Assembly: GCA_021186555.1 (NCBI GenBank)
Contig: JAJKFL010000004.1
Location: 20,922,406-20,986,405, forward strand
Direction of reading: 5' to 3'
Source: Reticulitermes speratus
Taxonomy: Eukaryota; Arthropoda; Insecta; Blattodea; Rhinotermitidae
Length of the DNA: 64,000 bases
Shown here one piece after another: positions 34,441 to 46,019 of the stretch. The position numbers and the translations under genes were made by a program. The notes beneath the pieces are model-generated. The model had not been told where the DNA came from. It made no database searches and saw only the letters and a program-made list of their open reading frames with translations. Positions within the stretch are counted from its first letter, which is position 1. Each line of letters starts with the position of its first letter.

Positions 34441-36975
34441 CACAGCTGACGAGGATTTTAACTAACCCGTAAAAGACAAAAATTTCATAACTGATGAGGA
34501 CCCTAACTAACCCGTAAAAGGACAATTGTTTCATAACTGACGAGGACCCTAAATAACCTGTAAAAGACAATTGTTTCATAACTCACGAGGACCCTAAATA
34601 ACCTGTAAAAGACAATTGTTTCATAACTGATGAGGACCCTAACTAACCCGTAAAAGACAATTGTTTCATAACTGACGAGGGCCCTAAATAACCTGTAAAA
34701 TACAATTGTTTCATAACTGACGAGGACCCTAACTAACCCGTAAAAGACAATTGTTTCATAACTGACGAGGACCCTAACTAACCCGTAAAAGACAATTGTT
34801 TCATAACTGACGAAGACCCTAAATAACCTGTAAAAGACAATTGTTTCATAACTCACGAGGACCCTAAATAACCTGTAAAAGACAAAGATTTCATAACTGA
34901 TGAGGACCCTAACTAACCCGTAAAAGACAATTGTTTCATAACTGACGAGGGCCCTAAATAACCTGTAAAATACAATTGTTTCATAACTGACGAGGACCCT
35001 AACTAACCCGTAAAAGATAATTGTTTCATAACTGACGAGGACCCTAAATAACCTGTAAAAGACAATTGTTTCATAACTGACGAGGACACTAAATAACCTG
35101 TAAAAGACAAAGATTTCATAACTGATGAGGACCCTAACTAAACCGTAAAAGACAATTGTTTCATAACTGACAAGGATCCTAAATAACCTGTAAAAGACAA
35201 TTGTTTCATAACTGACGAGGACCCTAACTAACCCGTAAAAGACAATTGTTTCATAACTGACGAGGATCCTAAATAACCTGTAAAAGACAATTGTTTCATA
35301 ACTGACGAGGATCCTAAATAACCTGTAAAAGACAATTGTTTCATAACTGACGAGGACCCTAACTAACCCGTAAAAGACAATTGTTTCATAACTGACGAGG
35401 ACCCTAAATAACCTGTAAAAGACAATTGTTTCATAACTCACGAGGACCCTAAATAACCTGTAAAAGACAAAGATTTCATAACTGATGAGGACCCTAACTA
35501 ACCCGTAAAAGACAATTGTTTCATAACTGACGAGGGCCCTAAATAACCTGTAAAATACAATTGTTTCATAACTGACGAGGACCCTAACTAACCCGTAAAA
35601 GACAATTGTTTCATAACTGACGAGGACCCTAATATAACCCGTAAAAGACAATTGTTTCATAACTGACGAGGACCCTAAATAACCTGTAAAAGACAATTGT
35701 TTCATAACTGACGAGGACACTAAATAACCCGTAAAAGACAAAGGTTTTATAACTGATGAGGACCCTAAATAACCTGTAAAAGACAATTGTTTCATAACTG
35801 AGGAGGACCCTAAATAACTCGTAAAAGACAAAGGTTTTATAACTGATGAGGACCCTAAATAACCTGTAAAAGACAATTGTTTCATAACTGACGAGGACCC
35901 TAACTAACCCGTAAAAGACAATTGTTTCATAACTGACGAGGACCCTAAATAACCTGTAAAAGACAATTGTTTCATAACTGACGAGGACACTAAATAACCC
36001 GTAAAAGACAAAGGTTTTATAACTGATGAGGACCCTAAATAACCTGTAAAAGACAATTGTTTCATAACTGAGGAGGACACTAAATAACTCGTAAAAGACA
36101 AAGGTTTTATAACTGATGAGGACCCTAAATAACCTGTAAAAGACAATTGTTTCATAACTGACGAGGACCCTAACTAACCCGTAAAAGACAATTGTTTCAT
36201 AACTGACGAGGACCCTAAATAACCTGTAAAAGACAATTGTTTCATAACTGACGAGGACACTAAATAACCCGTAAAAGACAAAGGTTTTATAACTTATGAG
36301 GACCCTAAATAACCTGTAAAAGACAATTGTTTCATAACTGAGGAGGACCCTAAATAACTCGTAAAAGACAAAGGTTTTATAACTGATGAGGACCCTAAAT
36401 AACCTGTAAAAGACAATTGTTTCATAACTGACGAGGACCCTAACTAACCCGTAAAAGACAATTGTTTCATAACTGACGAGGACCCTAAATAACCTGTAAA
36501 AGACAATTGTTTCATAACTGACGAGGACCCTAACTAACCCGTAAAAGACAATTGTTTCATAACTGACGAGGACCCTAAATAACCTGTAAAAGACAATTGT
36601 TTCATAACTGACGAGGACCCTAAATAACCTGTAAAAGACAATTGTTTCATAACTGACGAGGACCCTAACTAACCCGTAAAAGACAATTGTTTCATAACTG
36701 ACGAGGACCCTAAATAACCCGTAAAAGATAAAGGTTTTATAACTGATGAGGACCCTAAATAACCTGTAAAAGACAATTGTTTCATAACTGAGGAGGACCC
36801 TAAATAACTCGTAAAAGACAAAGGTTTTATAACTGATGAGGACCCTAAATAACCTGTAAAAGACAATTGTTTCATAACTGAGGAGGACCCTAAATAACCC
36901 GTAAAAGACAAAGGTTTCATAACTGATGAGGACCCTAACTAACCCGTAGGAGACAATGATTTCACATCCGATTAG
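33930..36975. repeat. 45-bp tandem array with a coding-repeat origin
   Basis: A homogeneous core (about 34440-36960, some 55 units) of a 45-bp unit containing tttcataactgacgagga and ccctaaataacctgtaaaa. Two main unit variants (ctaaataacctg, ctaactaacccg) and a third with aaggttttataactgatg alternate in higher-order blocks. On the plus strand each unit reads like DNCFITDEDPK followed by a stop and PVK. The diverged units before the core (33930-34440) read in the same register without most of the stops (FTADKDPNKQETVNG, FTAYDDLENHEWDNY, FTANKTSKKPETDND). The core therefore looks like an amplified, stop-containing descendant of a 15-residue coding repeat. Long minus-strand ORFs through the core are by-products. 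Confidence 0.9.
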
Positions 36976-37395
36976 GATGAGTAGATGTTTAAATGATAGA
37001 AACACAACGATTTGTCTATAAACACCTGTACTGTGGCTTACATGCTTCTGCTAAATGAAATCTCTACTACTGGCTTTAGACGTTGTAAAATAAAACCGCA
37101 GTTTACACATCATACAGTAGTAGCTCTTGACATTTCAGACACAGATATAGCATCAGCTATCTGCATGTTTCATACTAGGCGAAGAGCATGGTCATATCGG
37201 TCTTTAAGACTAGAGTACTAAACTATAGAGCGCAGTTATGGTTGAGAGGCTGTCACTCAGTTCTTTCGCCAACATAATGACAAGAGAGTTCAACAATATA
37301 CTGGATGCAATTATGGAATTTTATTTCTTATCAGTTGGCTGCATACTGTATGTACATCTCCTCACACCTGCATAAACGTGTGTAATGTCACCTTA

Positions 37396-37615
37396 CCATA
37401 GAACAGTATCCAAGACTACAAGAAGCGACACTTGAAATTTCGCGTAGCCAATTCCCAATGCGCATGCGTGAGTAGGCTATGTACTCTACACCACAGATCA
37501 GCTGTACACCACCATGGCCGCCACCGCTCATATTTGTGTGGATTGGGTAAGCGAAGATAAGTGGGACCAACACGGGGTGTCGCTTCTAGGTTCCAACTAT
37601 CCTGTGATCTTCCTG
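37396..37615 (+). repeat. Short element with inverted ends and a promoter-like ORF start
   Basis: The ends share gaagcgacac in inverse orientation with looser outer similarity (cagtatccaag / caggatagttgg). Inside are a TGCGCATGCGTG (NRF1-like) motif at 37459, CCAAT, and CACCATGG at 37511. That ATG opens 36 codons (MAATAHICVDWVSEDKW to FLRG); a GTAAGC donor-like site follows codon 10. It could be a MITE that carries a start codon or a real first exon. Confidence 0.4.
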
Positions 37616-37619
37616 CGTG

Positions 37620-39160
37620 GATAAAACCAGCACTTAAGAAGTAGTCACGTTAAGAGTTGCGTTGACTAGGCAGAAGGCAGGAAATCCAAGCAGCAAAATA
37701 TTTTCACCCTCAAAATTAATTTTACAGGTTTTAATTTTAAACAAATTCGTGTTATATTTTATATAATCTAAGTAGAAGAGGCAGAAGAGAAGGTTATATG
37801 TCCAACGGCCAGTTTAGAAGTTACGGAGAAGGGAAAACTCTACAGTAAAGCTTGTACAAGTCTATAGTGCCTACGCACATTATAAAATCCAGTTGCGCCT
37901 ACTTCTAATTGACCTGATCAGTGTTACCTTATAAGTTAATACACTGAATAAATTAAACAAGTTCCAAGATTTGGACAAATTTTGCGTTCGTTTTTATAAA
38001 TCCCTTACAAAGCAAAACCAACGCGTGAACGCGCAAATTCACCTAAACCTTTGGACAGATTTTTTAAACTGTAATGAGTGACGTTCGATAGAAGTTGTTG
38101 GGCAGTTTCAGTTTTTGGCTGAACACGGAGACCTACTTGCCTTCTGTGCGCACATACAGTGTACCTCAGGTGTAAATCTCTACGTATTTATCGAAAGCTA
38201 AAGCTGTTCCAAGCAGAAGTTTCAGGGAGAAATAAAGTAAGTAGGCTACTTTATACTCAGTACACTTTCTCCGTAAGCCTTGCGGATTTCGAGGTAACAA
38301 AACATCAATAGTTATTTGGCTGTGAAGTCTGGTAAGTCGAGGACAGTTACACTGATTTTGATATTTTTTTTGAAGGTCCATACACAAATTTTGTTAAGAT
38401 CACCTCTGTCTGCCTGTTACCTAGTATCAACGTCTGAACCGGTAAACAGGCTTTCAAATCGACTTTCGCTAAAAGTTGCCAGAAAATTCCGATTTTCACA
38501 CGTATTTACGCACACTAAAGTTCAGCTTATTCAGCGCCATAAACGGCTTTTATTTCACACATGTCACCATTAATAAAAATTTATAAAATACCGTAATTAG
38601 ACCTATTAGTAATTCATAAACTGTAGAGAACGCTGCAGAAGATTTTAATGTAGCTTCTATTACATTATGCACTAACCATAAGCCCTTTAGGCCCAATTCT
38701 TGTTAAAATGGTAACAGAAACCTGAATAAAGTAATATATAAGTCAAAGTTACCCTTCTGGATAAACCATTTCTACAGCTGACAATAATGTTCAGCAGGGT
38801 AGCTTAAAATTCGTGTATACTGTCAAGTATAATTGCAGCATTATCATAGTTTAAAACATAATACTATTAACGCAATTATAACGTCTCATTTGTGAAAACA
38901 AGTTTTGCAAGACAGTTTCTGAAATTCATACGACAAAATTATCCCTAATCATGGTTCACAACGAGATTAACAAGCACATCACAAAGTATGCAATCTAAAG
39001 TGATTAAAACTTTTGAAATTTTAAATGTTGGATGTAAGAGACGTTTAGAAGAACCAAAAACGTTTTAATTTTACATTGACATTCATTGGATATAGTGCTA
39101 TTGTCGATATCATGTGAGATACGTGATAATCGTATAAGATCTACTAACCAGAATACAATT
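37620..39160. other. Unassigned stretch between the 45-bp array and the bHLH gene
   Basis: No supported features in either strand. Confidence 0.55.
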
Positions 39161-39162
39161 AA

Positions 39163-39168
39163 TTTATT
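39163..39168 (-). terminator. Polyadenylation hexamer for the bHLH gene
   Basis: AATAAA on the minus strand, about 100 nt after the stop codon of the bHLH gene and before any other gene. The surroundings are an A/T-rich trinucleotide run, so chance occurrence cannot be excluded. Confidence 0.4.
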
Positions 39169-39267
39169 ATTATTAGTATTATTATTATCTTTGGTACAAG
39201 AGAACAGTGGAAAATACGGTGGTGGATTTTCAAAACGTAGGACCTGAGACACTAAGACGTTCCTTGA

Positions 39268-39667
39268 TCAATACTGCAGCTGGTACTCTGGTGTCATGCA
39301 AGGAGAATACATTGCCTCCGAGGACTCTGTATGCCAATACATTGCTGGAGGTTCTTCCTTGAATCCCGAAGCTGACAAATCTTCTTGGTGACACTCAACT
39401 GCCGCCAAACCGTACTGTGGATGAGGAGACGCCGCGGACATCATGCTGTAATCACTGGATCCATGGTAGGCTATAGCACCAGGTAGTTGATATGGTGGGG
39501 GTAAGGACTCGATGTGGTGAGGATAATAGTATGGGTCCCGAGTCATATCTGGCCATGTGATCACGCTGTGCTGTTGGGAAGAGAATCGGGAACCACAAGG
39601 ATCGACTGAGAGGTCGGGACCTATCTCCAGGAGGGTTTGAAGATGGCGAATGTATCTGATAGCCAAT
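39268..39667 (-). CDS. sage: Mesp/sage-class bHLH factor, last exon (helix 2 and C-terminus)
   Basis: A 400-nt terminal exon after TTTCTCCACAG. It opens with LAIRYIRHLQTLLE, helix 2 of the bHLH domain, in perfect phase with the exon at 44744-44876. The tail (about 118 residues) is rich in Tyr, Pro, Ser and His (YYYPHHIESLPPPYQ, SDYSMMSAASPHPQY) with an acidic end (EEPPAMYWHTESSEAMYSP), as expected for an activation region. It stops at TGA (39270-39268). An AATAAA signal lies about 100 nt downstream at 39168-39163. The 5.1 kb intron contains SINEs and repeats. Confidence 0.88.
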
Positions 39668-39851
39668 CTGTGGAGAAACAAGACGGGATTGCTTAATGCA
39701 GCAGTATCGTTCTTGGTTAACACATCTGTATTAATCACTTGTTCAGGTGTGTTCAGAACTATTTTAAATAAAACAATCCCTCGCCAACCGCGAATTTTAG
39801 GCCTAAGTTCCCGAAAAAAAAAGGGTTTGGTAGGCCTTGTAGGAGAATGGC

Positions 39852-40144
39852 ATTGACCGGGATAGCGTAGTCGGTATAGCAACTCGCTACGAACTGGACG
39901 GTCCGGGGATCGAATCCCGCTGGGGGCGAAATTTTCAGCACCCGTCCAGACCGGCCCTGGGGCCTACCCAGCCTCCTGTACAATGGGTACCGGGTCACTC
40001 CCGGGGGTAAAGCGGCTGGGGCGTGGCGTTGACCACCCACCCCCATCTAGCGCCGAGGTTAAAGGAAGAGTAGATCTATACCTCTACTCCCCCTCTGGGC
40101 CTTCATGGCCTATTCTAGAGTGAACTTTACCTTTACATTTACCT
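39852..40144 (+). mobile_element. tRNA-derived SINE (family A) with 15-bp TSD
   Basis: Same body as 14213-14482, flanked by ttgtaggagaatggc (39837-39851) and ttgtaggagattggc (40145-40159). A/B-box head, tail of TTTACCTT-like repeats. It lies in the bHLH gene intron. Confidence 0.88.
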
Positions 40145-40974
40145 TTGTAGGAGATTGGCGCTAAGGGCAAAGGCGGTCTCTGTTAAAACTCGTGGAAGTC
40201 TATGTCGTCACTAGTCACTAAAACGCCTAAGCTAACTTTTACATCACTTAACATTAGGACTAAATATGAAAAATTGCCATTAAGAGAAGTAACACAGCGT
40301 AACTTGGAAATTAAATAGCTACTCTTTCCGGATGCCATTACAATACTGCCTTCAGCAAAGCTGAATCCCCTGGTGTGGTATTCACCAATTTTATTCTATG
40401 CGAATAAAAATTCCAAAATAAATAAAACCACATGCCTCAATTGGTAAAACTGGATACATAAGAGACCACCGTCCTTAATGGGCCCACGATCGAGTCTCAA
40501 TGCTGGTTGACGCATCTTTCACCCGTCCTTCTCGCCATATACTTCCGGCAACAAGAATGGGAGCAAATGAATTAATTACGGTAGGTGGAGTGGAGGAAAG
40601 TTCTAAGTGCACGTCTTGGCTTGTCCAGTGAAGACTCGTATTCCTTCACCAGAGTCTTAATAGGTATGCACTCCCGCGAGCAGCAAAGTAGGTGCTATAG
40701 AAAACATGACGGTTTCCGGTTCTGTATGAGGTTACTACTAGAATTAATGGAGTTACAGGAGTGCATAATCTGAGAGTCACACGTTGAGAGTTTATTATTA
40801 TTATTATTATTATTATTAGAGTATTATAGTATTGTTACATCAGCTGGACTTTCTCGTAGTAGGCGGCGCATATGTCTGTACTTCTCTATGTATGTGACAA
40901 GTATTTTGGACCTGCTCTCAGTAATAAGAGAACTTCTCTCAGTACTAGACGTACAGTGACCGCCCGACTAGAGC

Positions 40975-41530
40975 CGAAACAAGACAGGCAATGTATGTAC
41001 AATATAACACTGAGGCGCTTTCGCCTAACCATTGTTACCGTGGAAAAGCAATAAGTATTACATATTCTGAGAGCGTGTGTGTAGCCTTAGTTATCCAGCA
41101 CGCAAAGCGCTTGCGCCGTATAATATAATCTGCGGCCTGTCTGGCTGTACCATATTTTTCCACATTATCTCATAAACGGCACGATTTTCGGAAGAAAGGT
41201 CTTAAACATAAAATGTGTGTTTTGATTTTCTCTACAAATTTTGTCTCAAATATTTCTCATTCTAAGACGAATTGAGCGAGATATTATCATAAATGCACAA
41301 ACATCTTCCTGTAAAGTACCCGTTATTCTTGTCAGATTTTAATTAAACTTGAACTTTCTCGGCAGACGTTCGAAAAATACTCAAATATTAAATTTCATGA
41401 AAATCCACCCATTGGGAGCCGAGTTGTTTCATGCGGACGGACGGACGGACGGACGGACAGACAGACAAACACACAGACATGACGAAACTAATAGCCGCTT
41501 TTCGCAATTTTGCGAACGTGCCTAAAAACT
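40975..41530 (+). repeat. GGAC-run repeat family, copy 1
   Basis: A non-coding repeat: acaagacaggcaatgtatgt start, a middle with ccatatttttccacattatc, a GGAC/AGAC run (41433-41465), and an end gacgaaactaatagccgctt, then ttcgcaattttgcgaacgtg. Confidence 0.7.
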
Positions 41531-41842
41531 CATGTCTTCGGTCATATCAGGATTTCGCTTTCAAGCGGTGACATTCTGACAAATGTGTCTTCGACTCCTA
41601 CGACTGGTCAGGCAATGAAAAAAGTTCTTCCGTTTTTGATTGACCAACCCTTCTTAGAGGACAATGCCTAATATTAACTGGTTACAAATTCGTGAAATAT
41701 CCCTAGGAACAAAATTCCCTTATCAAGAAACGCTGAATAAATCACGCACTTAATATTATACATCTTTCGTGCAACTGGCAATATACAGACAAGAATTTAT
41801 TCCAACTTATTGCACTGGTATGAATCTTTCTATAAAATGATT

Positions 41843-41880
41843 CCAACATGTTTCGGCTGGTACACGTAGCCATTATCATG
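41843..41880 (-). ncRNA. Hammerhead-like motif, copy g
   Basis: On the minus strand: ATGATAATGGCTAC, then GTGTACCAGCC, then GAAACATGTTGG; the stem GGCTAC/ACCAGCC pairs loosely. Confidence 0.35.
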
Positions 41881-42187
41881 GAATACCCACAAGGGTCATG
41901 TTTAGTTCAGCATATATAACACTGTCGACGGTAAGGCTAGAAAGTACATTCCAGATTATAACTGACCCACCTGCTTCCCTTCTGATATGCGGAACACCTC
42001 CTCACAGGGTTTCGATGCTCTACATAACTACTTATCTGTCCGGTTGGGCGCGAGGACAATCAGCGATTGTGCGATTCCATTTTATTTGGTTGGAAATTAT
42101 TATTAGAGCGAGTGGCCTTTTTGGGTTGCAGGTTGCTAGCATGTGTCTGTAGTGAACACGGGATCTACCATCAGGGAATATATCGTG

Positions 42188-42213
42188 TGTGTGTGTGTGT
42201 GTGTGCGCGCGCA
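42188..42213. repeat. Microsatellite GT/GC
   Basis: gtgtgtgtgtgtgtgtgtgc run followed by gcgcgc; in the bHLH gene intron. Confidence 0.9.
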
Positions 42214-42810
42214 AGGGTAATTTTTACGATTAAGGATAAACCACGGCACAGAGGCGGGTGAATTACTAGATGTGGTTATTATTATTATAATCAAATTCTG
42301 TTACGATGATAATTTCTTGGTTACGGATCACTATAACATTATTTCTCTGGTTGGCGGCAATTTCGTATTTACTGAACTGCATTTGTAACGTTACCACATA
42401 TATCCGTCATACAACATTTTAGTCGGTGTCCGCAAAGCTATTTCCCCAACACCGCTAAAAGCACAACAAAACAGATGGCAGGCAGCTGTACTCTCCCTCT
42501 CCATATGTAATTTTACGATGTTTTTCAAAGTGCTGAATTCCGAAAGGTCGTACATCCTCCCGACCTTATAACTAATATCCCACCTAAACAGTTATAAGAA
42601 TATTCATAAGTAGTGGGCAATAGTGTATAAAATTTATAATAAAATATACAGAACTCAATTAATAAAAATTGTGTCCAAGCATCTTGTTTCCAAATAAGTA
42701 GAAAGTTCTTTATACAGTGCAGTTGCGTACACATCGGGCGAGCACTGTGCACTCCGAAATGTACATCTTACCCTTACCTTGCACAATGTTATATATTCTT
42801 AACTAAACGT

Positions 42811-42854
42811 GACCGTCCTGTGGTGTCTTGTATACAAGACACCACAGGACGGTC
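42811..42854. repeat. 44-bp perfect palindrome
   Basis: gaccgtcctgtggtgtcttg, then tata, then its exact complement: 22 bp each side with no spacer. Confidence 0.95.
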
Positions 42855-43119
42855 AACAACACAGCAAAGGACACGATCAAATACGATCGCAAAACTAATA
42901 TACATAGCCAGCTGTCGAACGAAGTCTTAAAAATTTTTTAATATTTTATACTACGACTATCTTCATTTATAAAGTTTTAATTATTCAATTTTAATAAAAC
43001 ACCAAAGAAGACCAGCTGACCACCATGAACAAGAAGATAAGTGATATTCAGTGATAGTGAATTTATGTTGAGGAAGTGAATTGGATGCATTTGAAAACTG
43101 TGAACTCTCGACGACACCC

Positions 43120-43156
43120 CTGAGGATGGCACAAGGAGTGCCGAAACATATGTAGG
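43120..43156 (+). ncRNA. Hammerhead-like motif, copy h
   Basis: CTGAGGATGGCACAAGGAGT, then GCCGAAACATATGTAGG; stem GGCAC/GTGCC pairs fully. Confidence 0.45.
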
Positions 43157-43449
43157 GACAAGAAAACACTAAAATAGTGTAGTGCATTTGTTGGAATAAA
43201 ATAATTAATTAATTATTAAAATGCACGGTTTACATAATATAAAATGTTGGAATAACTTTTATATAGATATGCAGTGCAACAAGGTAGAATAAGTTGTCTG
43301 TAAATCACGTACTTCTTGGGGCAGAACGTCAGCAGCCCAACCAACTCTAAATTTAGGGACCACTAAACCTGTCGAATCGGATTTCCCTTGTCAATTTCAT
43401 TCCACCGGTTCTCCATTACACGGAAAAACGAAAAAACTAATCATCTTCA

Positions 43450-43520
43450 TCACAGGGTTGCACAATAAGCCTCAAGGATGCGGTGCGTCCGTAGCATCTG
43501 CTGCGGTGCCCTTCACCACA
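43450..43520 (+). repeat. Fragment of SINE family C end block
   Basis: agggttgcacaataagcctc, then ggatgcggtgcgtccgtagc and atctgctgcggtgcccttc; inverse of 46022-46085. Confidence 0.55.
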
Positions 43521-44743
43521 AAAGAAAAAAAAACCTGTCGAAATCGGATTGGTCAGTCCAAGCATAATGTCCAAATGGCATGGTTTCTCGGAACAAAAAC
43601 ACAACTGTGACAACTAAACTGAAGCATGTGAAACTTGAGAAGTTACGGGGTTTGTTTCCGGTTCAGGGTGTAAATACAGAAGCACTGATGGACATCTGGG
43701 TCTCCAGCGTGTCAACCTCGAATTTTAAGATATTTTCATGTTCCCGTACATAAAAGAGGGTTTGTCTGGGATCTGAAAATGATGTTCGGCTATAATGCAA
43801 AACAATATACACTTGGAAACCACATTTGGCGTGGGATTGCTGTGCAGTTAGTGAATGGTAGGCTGAGGACGTAAGGAGTAAGAAAAGCGCGCAGCGTGAG
43901 TTCACTTCTTGTCTTTCTAGTGGCGTAGTTAGGTTGTTGGCGCCCGGGGTCAGTAATCACAATGACCACCTCTAGGAGAAGTGATAAATTTAAAATCCCA
44001 CACTTATTGCATTTTCTATTTTGCTCGGCAATTTAAAATTTGTTATATGCATAAAATCAAACATTATTTTATTTACAATATTCACTTTTCCGCCCCTTGG
44101 TCTCTGCCGCCTATTGCGGCCGCATTACTCCCCCCCCCCCCCCCCACCAGCCCGCAGTTACGCCACTGAGTTCTTTTCCCACCTGTTAATTTATGTAGAC
44201 CTGGACTTACCAACGTTTGTCCCTTAGGTAGAAACTGACATCTCTGAATTGCCGCCCTCTCGGTCACAGCCCTGTTAGAAGTTACGGGCGTGATAACTCA
44301 TAAGCCATACATACATCCCAAACAGACTTTACCCAGTCATCTTATTGACACCCGGATACAGTCAGAAACACGCAGCCGATCCGACAGCACACACTGTTTA
44401 GTCGTTGCGTTGCCAAATACTGACTGTAAACTGCTCCTATAACCCCACACTGTTCTTAAAGTACTGTCCACAGACCAGATGATCCCTGCTACAAATGCAA
44501 TAGAAGCGCATGCGCAGAGAACACTCGCTCAAAACACGCTAGTCAAAATGCTTGATGTTTTCAGTCTGTGCAGTAGTAGATCTGTCTGTCGCTCCTACCA
44601 ATAGCAGTCCAGTAGTCCCATGCATAGCCAACAGTTTCCCGCACCGCGCCAGACACGCCCACCCTCTGCCGAGCTCACCTCGTGGTCTGTGGTCTGTAGC
44701 TCTGGGCAACTCACTCACAGTGTTGAATTTAATATTTCCTCAC

Positions 44744-44876
44744 CTGAGGGACTCGATCTTTGACAGTTTCTTTCCTGGTGGCTTGCATAATGGCAACTTT
44801 TCTCTCAGCTGATCGAAAGCCCGGTTCATATCCCGCATCCTCGTTCGCTCGCGATCGCAAGCCGACTTCTTGTAGT
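44744..44876 (-). CDS. sage: Mesp/sage-class bHLH factor, exon with basic region and helix 1
   Basis: A 133-nt exon between GTGTTCACAG and GTGAGG. It encodes [20 protein letters not shown] then DQLREKLP and [11 protein letters not shown], a basic region plus helix 1 and loop of a basic helix-loop-helix transcription factor. The pattern [17 protein letters not shown] with SKIESLRLAIRYI is typical of the Mesp family, whose insect member is sage, a salivary-gland regulator. The exon enters in phase 1 (one base is needed upstream) and leaves in phase 2, which joins exactly to the last exon at 39667. The family call is from memory; another Mesp-like paralogue is possible. Confidence 0.85.
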
Positions 44877-45096
44877 CTGTGAACACACGCGTCTAAACAT
44901 GAGGCAGATATTTCAGTTTTATGGTACCTGTCCTCAAGAGTTATGATCAATATTTGTTGCAGTGCAATAGTAAAATGCTGTGATGGGCTGGACATGTAGT
45001 TACAATGCGAAAACAAAGAATGCATGCAATTTGACGGGGAAAATTCTTGGGAGACGGTCACATAGACGACAGAGAATAATGTCAGTGACAATATTA

Positions 45097-45194
45097 GCAC
45101 AGTATATTTCATTCTTGTTCAGTAATTACAGTCACAACCAACATATATGTTCGTTGTAACTTTAATTACTGAACAAGAGTGAAATATACTGTGC
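45097..45194. repeat. Inverted repeat, 41-bp arms
   Basis: Arms 45097-45137 and 45153-45194 (gcacagtatatttcattctt and its complement) around a 15-bp spacer, a few mismatches. MITE or foldback element. Confidence 0.65.
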
Positions 45195-45414
45195 ATGTAC
45201 ATACCAACGGGGATGTCAAATATTAAGATAATATTAGGTTTAGCAGCTTGAAGGGAACACACAGAAAGATGAGCTTTGAGAAGAGTTGTGAGGTAAACCT
45301 GGGAGAGAGATAAAATTACAGATCAGAAGGTTCATTATGGTACTATTCATACGATGTCAATAGGGTCACAAAATTAAAAAGAGAGGGATGATCGTGGTAG
45401 GTAGCATGCATGGG

Positions 45415-45720
45415 AAATGTGAGACAGGACTGCAGAGCGTACACAACGTCAGTAAGAAAACCTGAAAGGAGAAACCCACTTGGGCGCTCTTGGGGTAGAC
45501 CTGTACGGTGGGATAATATTAAAGAGGATCTCAAAATCATAGAGCGTAAGAATATGGACTGGATTAATCTGGATCACGAAAGGGCCCAGTGGTTACCTGT
45601 TGTGAACATGGCTGTGAACCTTCCTTATGCATAAAACACGTAGTATTATTTCTTAGACAGCTGAGCAAATATCAACTTTCTCAAGGAATCTGTTCTATGG
45701 AGTGAGTTATGATAGACCTA
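45415..45720 (+). mobile_element. RTE-family 3' end relic
   Basis: Open for about 70 codons (RKPERRNPLGRSWGRPVRW, then DNIKEDL, NMDWINLDHERAQW and VNMAVNLPYA). This is the C-terminus of an RTE relative of copies 1 and 2, followed by its 3' UTR (CATAAAACACG, CTCAAGGAATCTGTTCTATGG). Confidence 0.75.
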
Positions 45721-45859
45721 CATGTTTGATATATTTACTATTTTGTTAACAGGCTGCTCATTTCATTGTGACGTTTTTCGCGTATGAATATTTTTACTAA
45801 TTCCAGCAGGGTAACAATAAAATGGATTTTAAAGAAAAGGGATGTGAAGGTCTGTCCGG

Positions 45860-46010
45860 CACGGTATAGGGAGTACTGGCGGTGTCTTCTAAACAGGGTA
45901 GTGAACCGTCGAGTTCTATAAAATTCAGTCCGTAACTGAAATAACTATTGTCCACAAGAGACCCTGCTTCATGGAGCTAGCTAGATATCCAGCCAGCTAG
46001 CTATCTAGTT
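45860..46010 (+). mobile_element. RTE-family 3' UTR relic
   Basis: Carries gttctataaaattcag and ccctgcttcatggagctagctag, the decayed 3' UTR and tail of the same family, 150 bp after another 3' end. The two probably represent separate insertions. Confidence 0.5.
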
Positions 46011-46019
46011 TTTTATGTA

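Noticed and set aside
34280..37005. Long minus-strand ORFs (up to 460 codons) as a membrane-protein gene
   Set aside because: They come from the 45-bp array lacking minus-strand stops; two frames are open at once, no start context or flanking coding signal.
43663..43905. Minus ORF starting with a signal-peptide-like sequence (SRCALFLLLTSSAYHSL)
   Set aside because: No ATG (starts at GTG), no splice logic, and parts resemble a dispersed repeat (agaagttacggg block also near 44275).
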